Source: VXNE01 sp965248075 | GTDB lineage: Bacteria; Pseudomonadota; Gammaproteobacteria; Pseudomonadales; Azotimanducaceae | Assembly (NCBI GenBank): GCA_965248075.1 | Contig: CBDFIL010000003.1 | Span: 2,728,001 to 2,792,000, forward strand | Length of the DNA stretch: 64,000 nt | Reading direction: 5' to 3' | In this document: positions 59,029-64,000 of the stretch, piece by piece | Position numbering within the stretch: the first letter of the stretch is position 1 | Layout: every line of letters starts with the position of its first letter | Made by a program: the position numbers and the translations under genes | The notes under the pieces: model-generated | What the model saw: the letters and a program-made list of their open reading frames with translations, nothing else | Database searches by the model: none | What the model was told of the DNA's origin: nothing

Positions 59029-60929
59029 GTGGCGTTCTCGACGCGTACGCCCGGCAGGTCGTCGGCGGGTTCGAAGCCGAACACCTTGCCGAAGAAGAAG
59101 TATTCCCCCTCGATGGCGCGCCGCGCGTTCTCGACCTTGCGGAACCCGTGGCCCTCGCCTTCGAACAGGAGATGAGCGACCGGGATGCCCTTCGCGCGCA
59201 GCGCGTGGAACATGGCCTCTGCCTGGTTCGGCGGGACGATGCGATCTTCCGTTCCCTGGAAGAAGATCGTCGGACAACGCAGTCGGTCGACGTGCTGCAC
59301 GGGGGAGCGGGTGGCGAAATCCGCCTCGTCCACCAGCCGATAGATGTAACGTGACTCGAACTTGTGGGTATCCCGGGCCAGGGCCGCCAGGTCGCCGATG
59401 CCGTAGTGCACGGCGCCGGCACGAAATGCGGTCGAGAAGGCGAGGGCCGCGAGCGTCGTGTATCCGCCGGCGCTGCCGCCACGGATGGCGACACGACCCG
59501 GGTCGACGCGGCCCTCCGCGGCGAGGTGGCGCACGCCCGCGATGCAGTCGGCCACGTCGACGAGGCCCCATCGCCCGTTGAGGCGCTCGCGGTACGCACG
59601 CCCGAAGCCGGTGCTGCCGCCGTAGTTCACGTCGAGCACCGCCCAGCCGCGCGACGTGTAGTACTGGATGCTGAAACTCAGGTCGCGGCTGGCGGCGCCC
59701 GTGGGGCCGCCGTGACTGACGACGAGCAGCGGCGGCAGTTCGCCCTCCGGTGCGACGCAGCCCGGGTTGGAGGGCGGATAGAAGTTCCCGTACGCCGTGG
59801 CGTCGCCGCTTGCGAAACGGATCGATTCGGGTTCGGCGAATGTTCCGGCCGGGAAGTCCACGTCACCCTGGCTCGCGAGCCGCGTGACCGTGCCGGTCGC
59901 GAGGTCGAGTTCAACCACCCCGGCGACATCGTTGCGTCTGCCGGCAATGAAGGCTACCCCGGAGTCCGTCCGGGTCAGGGAGCGATAGCCGGTGAAGTCC
60001 ACGGGCAGGGGGGAAGTCATGCCCTGGTCGATGTCCGCCACGACGAGTTGCGCAGCGCCTTCCTCGATACGTTGGGCGACGACGTGGCGGGAACCGGCGA
60101 CGACGTAGGCGCGGGTGTCGAGCTGCCACATCGGCAGGCCGTACTCCGCGTCGTCGGGAACCGCGCAGTAGACACCCGAGGCATCGTAGCTGTGCAGGTT
60201 CCAGAAGCCGCTCTCGTCGGAGACGTACAGGAGGCGGTCGTTGCCGATCCACTCGGGCTGGAGGACCGACTCGGCAGCGCCCCCGGCGACCACCGTCTCG
60301 TCGGACAGGCCGTCGGCATCGATGCCGGCGGCGATGAGCTGCGTGCCGTCCCAGGGCATGTTGGGATGGTCCCAGACGAGGAAGGCGATCCGGCGCCCGT
60401 CCTCGCACAGGCGTTGGGCGGCGTAGAAGTCGTGTCCCGAGTGCAGCACCTGCACGTCCCCGGTCGTGGGGTCGATACGTACGAGATCGTTCACCGCCTC
60501 GGCCGCGATCCCGTGTCGTTCGCGTATGGCGACCAGGCAGCGGCTCCGTGCATCCCACGCCAATCCACCGAAGCGCTCCTGCGAGTCGCCGGACGTGACG
60601 CGCACGGGGAGCGTGCCGCCGAGATCGACGGCGTAGACGTTCTGATCCTCGAAGTTGACGAACCAGACCGTGTCGTCGGAGAGTGCAAAGGCTCCGCCGC
60701 CGTACTCGTGTACCCGGCTGCGCACGTTGAAGGGCTCCGGGGTGAGGTCGAGGCTCGTGCCATCCCGGTGGCAGACCAGTGCGGCGCGGCCGCCCTCGGT
60801 GGGCCGGCCTTCCAGCCAGTAGTACGCTCCGTCGCGGTACCCGAGTTCCGAGAGCGAGACGAAGGCGGACAGCATCACCTCGGCCGTGATCGGCGACGGC
60901 CAGGCGCCGTAGGGTCGTACGTGCGTCAT
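59019..60929 (-). CDS. S9 family (prolyl oligopeptidase-type) peptidase
   Basis: 636 aa. An N-terminal beta-propeller-like half (EYGGGAFALSDDTVWFVNF, WDHPNMPWDGTQLI) and an alpha/beta-hydrolase half with catalytic Ser in RGGSAGGYTT, Asp in GTEDRIVPP and His in GEGHGFRK. No signal peptide, so cytosolic peptide degradation is likely. ATGA overlap with the GNAT gene upstream. Confidence 0.93.
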   Translation of the reverse strand: MTHVRPYGAWPSPITAEVMLSAFVSLSELGYRDGAYYWLEGRPTEGGRAALVCHRDGTSLDLTPEPFNVRSRVHEYGGGAFALSDDTVWFVNFEDQNVYAVDLGGTLPVRVTSGDSQERFGGLAWDARSRCLVAIRERHGIAAEAVNDLVRIDPTTGDVQVLHSGHDFYAAQRLCEDGRRIAFLVWDHPNMPWDGTQLIAAGIDADGLSDETVVAGGAAESVLQPEWIGNDRLLYVSDESGFWNLHSYDASGVYCAVPDDAEYGLPMWQLDTRAYVVAGSRHVVAQRIEEGAAQLVVADIDQGMTSPLPVDFTGYRSLTRTDSGVAFIAGRRNDVAGVVELDLATGTVTRLASQGDVDFPAGTFAEPESIRFASGDATAYGNFYPPSNPGCVAPEGELPPLLVVSHGGPTGAASRDLSFSIQYYTSRGWAVLDVNYGGSTGFGRAYRERLNGRWGLVDVADCIAGVRHLAAEGRVDPGRVAIRGGSAGGYTTLAALAFSTAFRAGAVHYGIGDLAALARDTHKFESRYIYRLVDEADFATRSPVQHVDRLRCPTIFFQGTEDRIVPPNQAEAMFHALRAKGIPVAHLLFEGEGHGFRKVENARRAIEGEYFFFGKVFGFEPADDLPGVRVENATWE

Positions 60930-61480
60930 CGCACCCCCAGTCGCCGTGCTGCGGCGTGGGCGCTCAAGGTGCCGCGGGGGTCGACGACGGCCCAGCGCTC
61001 GTGGTCGCGCCACGCTCCGTCGATGAAGAGGAAGGCGGGCGAAGCGCCTTCGTGGGTGAAGCCGCAGCGCTTGACGAGGTTGATCGAACGTTGGTTGTCG
61101 GGCTGTATGTTCGCCTCGATGCGATGCAGGCCGAGTTCGGCGAAGGCGTACGTCTTGACGAGATCCAGCCCTTCCGCCATGTACCCCTGGCCGGCCAGAC
61201 GGGCCGACGCGTAGTAGCCGAGCGATGCGCTCAGAAAGGAGCCGCGGACGATGTTGTTGAGGTTGATCACGCCGGCGACCTCGTGGGTTGCCTGCAGGCA
61301 GACGAGCAGGCCTTCGTGGTCCTCGCGCTGCGTGCGCCGGAGGTAGAGCTTGAACGCATGCGGGGTGCGCGGCGGCGCGATCCACGGGTCGTGCAGCGCC
61401 CGGCCTTCCTGCGTCAGCGCGATCAGTTCGGCGCGGTCGGAACCGTGCACCTTGCGCAGGTAGATGCGGATGTCGCTCAC
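60926..61480 (-). CDS. GNAT family N-acetyltransferase
   Basis: 184 aa from GTG 61480, overlapping the preceding stop (GTGA). RimJ/RimL-like features: SLGYYASARLAGQGYMAEGL (acetyl-CoA loop) and LHRIEANIQPDNQRSINLVKRCGF. Substrate could be a protein N terminus, an amino acid or an antibiotic-like molecule; unknown. Confidence 0.82.
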   Translation of the reverse strand: MSDIRIYLRKVHGSDRAELIALTQEGRALHDPWIAPPRTPHAFKLYLRRTQREDHEGLLVCLQATHEVAGVINLNNIVRGSFLSASLGYYASARLAGQGYMAEGLDLVKTYAFAELGLHRIEANIQPDNQRSINLVKRCGFTHEGASPAFLFIDGAWRDHERWAVVDPRGTLSAHAAARRLGVR

Positions 61481-61812
61481 GGCTGCGCCGGCCGGGTCCG
61501 CGACCACCAGCCGCGGATGGCGGCCCGCGCGCGGCCCGCGGGACCCGCCTTCGTCGCCGCGTCGGGGCTGTCGGGCGCCGTGTCCCCGGTGCTGTCGACC
61601 CTGCGCAGTTCGAGCAGGAAGATCTCCCAGATCGTCGGCGGCACGATCGCGAGACCGAGTGCGACCAGGTGCAGCGGATGCAGATGGAAACCGTTCTCGT
61701 CGTGGAACCAGATGCCCTCGAAGCCAAAGCCGCGATGCTGCCAGTACAACAACCCCAGCGTAGTCACGCCGACGCCGAGTGCCAGGAGCACGAAGCGCGA
61801 GAGATAGCTCAT
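61477..61812 (-). CDS. Small membrane protein (111 aa)
   Basis: Two hydrophobic segments: SRFVLLALGVGVTTLGLLYW and LHLVALGLAIVPPTIWEIFLL, separated by a His-rich loop (DENGFHLHPLHL). Polar tail of about 40 residues. No family recognised. It is translationally coupled on both sides (ATGA with the C39-like gene, GTGA with GNAT), so it is part of this operon. Confidence 0.7.
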   Translation of the reverse strand: MSYLSRFVLLALGVGVTTLGLLYWQHRGFGFEGIWFHDENGFHLHPLHLVALGLAIVPPTIWEIFLLELRRVDSTGDTAPDSPDAATKAGPAGRARAAIRGWWSRTRPAQP

Positions 61813-62774
61813 CGCGGGCTGGCGAATAGATAGAAAACGCCGCGGCCGCTGAGCCACGCTGCGTGGAATTCATCGATGTCGTAGCAACGTGGCACGTCGG
61901 TCACGGTGTCGGCGGCTGGGTCGTTGACGAGCACCCGATTATTCTGGATGCCGCGGACGATGACCAGATGCCCGGGCGACGACGGCAGCGGGGCCCCGCC
62001 GAGGCTCCCTGCCTCGAAGGCGATGCTTGCCACGATCGGGAAGCCGGCGTCGAGGGCGTGGCACGGGGTCTGCCAGTCCACGGCGGTCTCGACGGCGCCG
62101 AGCGCACCCCACCGGGTGGCGGCCCACACGTTCTGCGGCCAGACGCCGTACAGGCCGGTCGGTCGATGATGGGCGGCCACGACCAGTTCGTCGAAGTCGT
62201 GCTCGAAGCCGAAATGGTCGAGTGCCATCGACACGCAGGTGGGTGAACAGATTCGGGCGCGCACACTCGCCGGCGCCGCCATCTGGGTCCTGGCCGGTAC
62301 GGGCAGCACCTGCGTGTCGCGGGCACCGCCTGGTCGGGTCCCGCAATCCCTGGGACGGATGCCGATCGTGGCCAGGTAGTCGCCCGGGGCCTGGGGCGCG
62401 TTGACCCGGAAGCACAGGCGGGCTTCGGTCAAGTCTTCGACGGTCTCGAAGTAGTCGAGGTGTACCCGCGTGGCGCCGCCGGGCATGCCGGCATGTTGTT
62501 CGGCGGGTCGACCGGCACCGGCGGTGACAGTGCGGTCCGCACCGTCGATGAGGACGCAGTGGTGGTCCGGACTGCCGGCCGCCGCGAAGCTCGGGACGAT
62601 CAGGTGACCGGACGGTACCGCCGGGAGGGGGACTTCGGCGGCGAGCATGCCGTCGGTGGCTGCCCAGGCAAGGGGCGACGACAGCGGCAGGGGATAACGC
62701 CACGAACGCTCGGCTGGTGCGAACGCCAGGCGGCGGATAACCTGATCTGTGTGTCCGAACCTGTCCGTTCCCAT
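61809..62774 (-). CDS. C39-like (papain-fold) peptidase
   Basis: 321 aa. The C-terminal half matches the Peptidase_C39_2 family: Cys in CSPTCVSMALDHFG (about 180-193), His in PSSPGHLVIVRG, and Asp in VNDPAADT. The N-terminal ~170 residues are beta-rich of unknown class. No signal peptide. Leads the operon with a membrane protein, GNAT, S9 peptidase and Ddl. It may process peptides or cross-links, but the substrate cannot be told. Confidence 0.8.
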   Translation of the reverse strand: MGTDRFGHTDQVIRRLAFAPAERSWRYPLPLSSPLAWAATDGMLAAEVPLPAVPSGHLIVPSFAAAGSPDHHCVLIDGADRTVTAGAGRPAEQHAGMPGGATRVHLDYFETVEDLTEARLCFRVNAPQAPGDYLATIGIRPRDCGTRPGGARDTQVLPVPARTQMAAPASVRARICSPTCVSMALDHFGFEHDFDELVVAAHHRPTGLYGVWPQNVWAATRWGALGAVETAVDWQTPCHALDAGFPIVASIAFEAGSLGGAPLPSSPGHLVIVRGIQNNRVLVNDPAADTVTDVPRCYDIDEFHAAWLSGRGVFYLFASPR

Positions 62775-63002
62775 CTGGTGCTCTATACGACGTCCGCGTG
62801 CTTTGCCTGCGAGGAGGCGCTCGACCTCGTGCTCGCCGTGGCCGATCCCCGTGTGCGCAAGCTGGTCGCGCTCGACGTTGCCGACGACGCAGGGCTGTTC
62901 GAACAGTATGCACGCCGCGTGCCGGTACTCGCGTACCGCGGGATGGAACTCGACTGGCCGTTCGACGCCTCGGACATGCGACGGCTACTCGATGGCGCCT
63001 GA
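62751..63002 (+). CDS. Glutaredoxin-like thioredoxin-fold protein
   Basis: 83 aa from GTG 62751. LVLYTTSACFACEEALDLVL contains the CxxC redox motif in a TRX fold; RVPVLAYRGMEL carries the family cis-Pro. Divergent from the C39-like gene with starts overlapping by 24 bp. Likely thiol transfer; partner unknown. Ends 18 bp inside the tatD 3' end on the other strand. Confidence 0.8.
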   Translation: MSEPVRSHLVLYTTSACFACEEALDLVLAVADPRVRKLVALDVADDAGLFEQYARRVPVLAYRGMELDWPFDASDMRRLLDGA

Positions 63003-63824
63003 AGGCGGGGCGGCTTCGGTACCGGATGGCGGCCGCAGACGGAACAGGCGCTCGGCGTTGTCGGCGGTCAGGGCGCCGATGCGTTCCGGGGTCGTGTCGC
63101 GGCACCGGGCGACCGCGCGCGCCACCCAGGGCAGGAAGGCGGGCTCGTTGCGTCGTCCCTGCACCGCAGGTCCGCCCGCTCCTCTGGGCATGGTTCCGGG
63201 CAGCAGGTAGGGCGCGTCGGTTTCGATCAGCAGGCGATCTTCGGGTATGAGCGGCGCGAGGGTCCTGAGTTCGCCGCCGCGGCGCTGGTCGCAGATCCAG
63301 CCGGTGACGCCGATGTAATAGCCGGCGTCGAGCCAGGCGTCGAGATCGATCCGCGCGCCGGTGAAGCAGTGGATCACGACCTGATCGGCGCGCGCGCCGT
63401 TCTCGGCGAGTAGCCGCGCGGTCTCTCCTGCGGAATCGCGGTCGTGCACGAACAGTGGCAGGTCGAGTCGTACTGCGAGCCGTATCTGGGCCGCGAAGAC
63501 CTCACGTTGCACGTCGGCGGGCGAGTAGTTCCGATGGAAGTCGAGGCCAGTTTCGCCCACGGCGACCACCCCGGGTCGCGCGGTGAGCGTCTCGAGCGCC
63601 TCGATCCAACCGGGCGCGGCGGACTTCGCGTCGTGGGGGTGTACGCCGGCGGTGCTCCACAGGCCTGGCTGTCCGGTGACCAGGTCGGCCGCGGCCTGCG
63701 CCGATGCCACGTTCGTGCCGGTCACGACGATGCCGCTAACGCCGGCATCCCGGGCACGCGCGATCACCTCGACGCGGTCCGCGTCGAACGTGGCACCGGT
63801 CAGGTTTGCGCCGATGTCGATCAC
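62985..63824 (-). CDS. tatD: TatD family hydrolase (metal-dependent DNase)
   Basis: 279 aa from GTG 63824. Metal site: DIGANLTGATFD (the usual HxH is replaced by Ala-Asn here), AVGETGLDFHRN, LPLFVHDRDSAGE, IHCFTGAR, ETDAPYL. The missing N-terminal HxH suggests this is a TatD relative with altered metal binding, or a different subfamily. Overlaps the preceding stop (GTGA). Confidence 0.85.
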   Translation of the reverse strand: MIDIGANLTGATFDADRVEVIARARDAGVSGIVVTGTNVASAQAAADLVTGQPGLWSTAGVHPHDAKSAAPGWIEALETLTARPGVVAVGETGLDFHRNYSPADVQREVFAAQIRLAVRLDLPLFVHDRDSAGETARLLAENGARADQVVIHCFTGARIDLDAWLDAGYYIGVTGWICDQRRGGELRTLAPLIPEDRLLIETDAPYLLPGTMPRGAGGPAVQGRRNEPAFLPWVARAVARCRDTTPERIGALTADNAERLFRLRPPSGTEAAPPSGAIE

Positions 63825-64000
63825 GGCACGCGTCGTTCGTGTGCCGCGAGCACGGGCACGTGCTTGCCGAGGCGGCTGGCGTAGACGTAGCTGAAAGCCA
63901 GCACACTCTGGACGTAGTTGCGGGTCTCGGTGAACGGAATCGTCTCGATCCATACGTCCGTCGGCATGTCCGGCCGCTCCCTGAGCCAGCGGTTCACCCG
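63821..64000 (-). CDS. C-terminal end of a lytic murein transglycosylase (Slt70-like), cut by window edge
   Basis: The open frame from the window edge ends at TGA 63823-63821. Its end, including DVWIETIPFTETRNYVQSVL followed by FSYVYASRLG, matches the conserved C-terminal region of soluble lytic transglycosylases, periplasmic enzymes that cut glycan strands. Only about 59 residues are visible. Stop overlaps tatD GTG. Its catalytic Glu is outside the window. Confidence 0.8.
   Translation of the reverse strand, partial: RVNRWLRERPDMPTDVWIETIPFTETRNYVQSVLAFSYVYASRLGKHVPVLAAHERRVP

Overview
The window is about 67% GC. It carries a typical gammaproteobacterial core: map-glnD-dapC-dapD-dapE on one strand, facing rpsB-tsf-frr-uppS-cdsA-rseP-bamA on the other, plus plsB, type II secretion genes gspC/D/N, cysE, nadK, pepN, pyrD, amt, ddl and tatD. 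Outer-membrane genes (bamA, gspD, rseP) show a diderm cell. Genus is not identifiable from sequence alone. The many small mobile elements and two tandem phytanoyl-CoA-dioxygenase-like genes suggest an environmental or host-associated lineage whose genome is being reshaped by insertions.

Layout. 1-1.8 kb: end of an IS91-like transposase, an intact IS630 element and a group II intron 3' fragment. 1.8-10.9 kb (minus): plsB, gspD, gspC and gspN. The secretion genes are separated by a 260-bp TA-flanked MITE, a frameshifted IS110 element and an ORF-less group II intron. 10.9-18.1 kb (minus): dapE, dapD, dapC, glnD, map (lysine/diaminopimelate synthesis and nitrogen sensing). 18.5-27.1 kb (plus): translation, lipid and outer-membrane genes in the classical order, but without pyrH and dxr. 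27.1-36.7 kb: repeats, an oxidoreductase, the PhyH pair, secreted proteins of unknown role, an amidase and small enzymes. 36.7-45.3 kb: two glycosyltransferases, an ELM1-like protein, methyltransferases, an SDR, cysE, nadK and a MocA/XdhC molybdo-enzyme maturation pair. 45.5-50 kb: a decayed VapBC module, a DUF2797 protein and pepN. 50-55.5 kb (minus): a MoxR-DUF58-DUF4381-VWA-VWA/TPR operon (Bat type). 55.6-64 kb: pyrD, amt, a tightly overlapped minus operon (C39-like peptidase, membrane protein, GNAT, S9 peptidase, Ddl), a glutaredoxin-like protein, tatD and the end of a lytic transglycosylase.

The strongest unusual theme is that small repeats and MITEs sit exactly at gene ends, where they often contribute the stop codon or the last residues (plsB, gspC, dapD, the DUF2797 gene; also next to gspN, bamA and the oxidoreductase). 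Two copies of a 151-bp element are built almost wholly of five consecutive hairpins and lie at CTAG sites overlapping TAG stops. Other oddities are a ribosomal protein S2 with a roughly 110-residue hexapeptide-repeat tail and an IS110 transposase broken by a clean 8-bp duplication.
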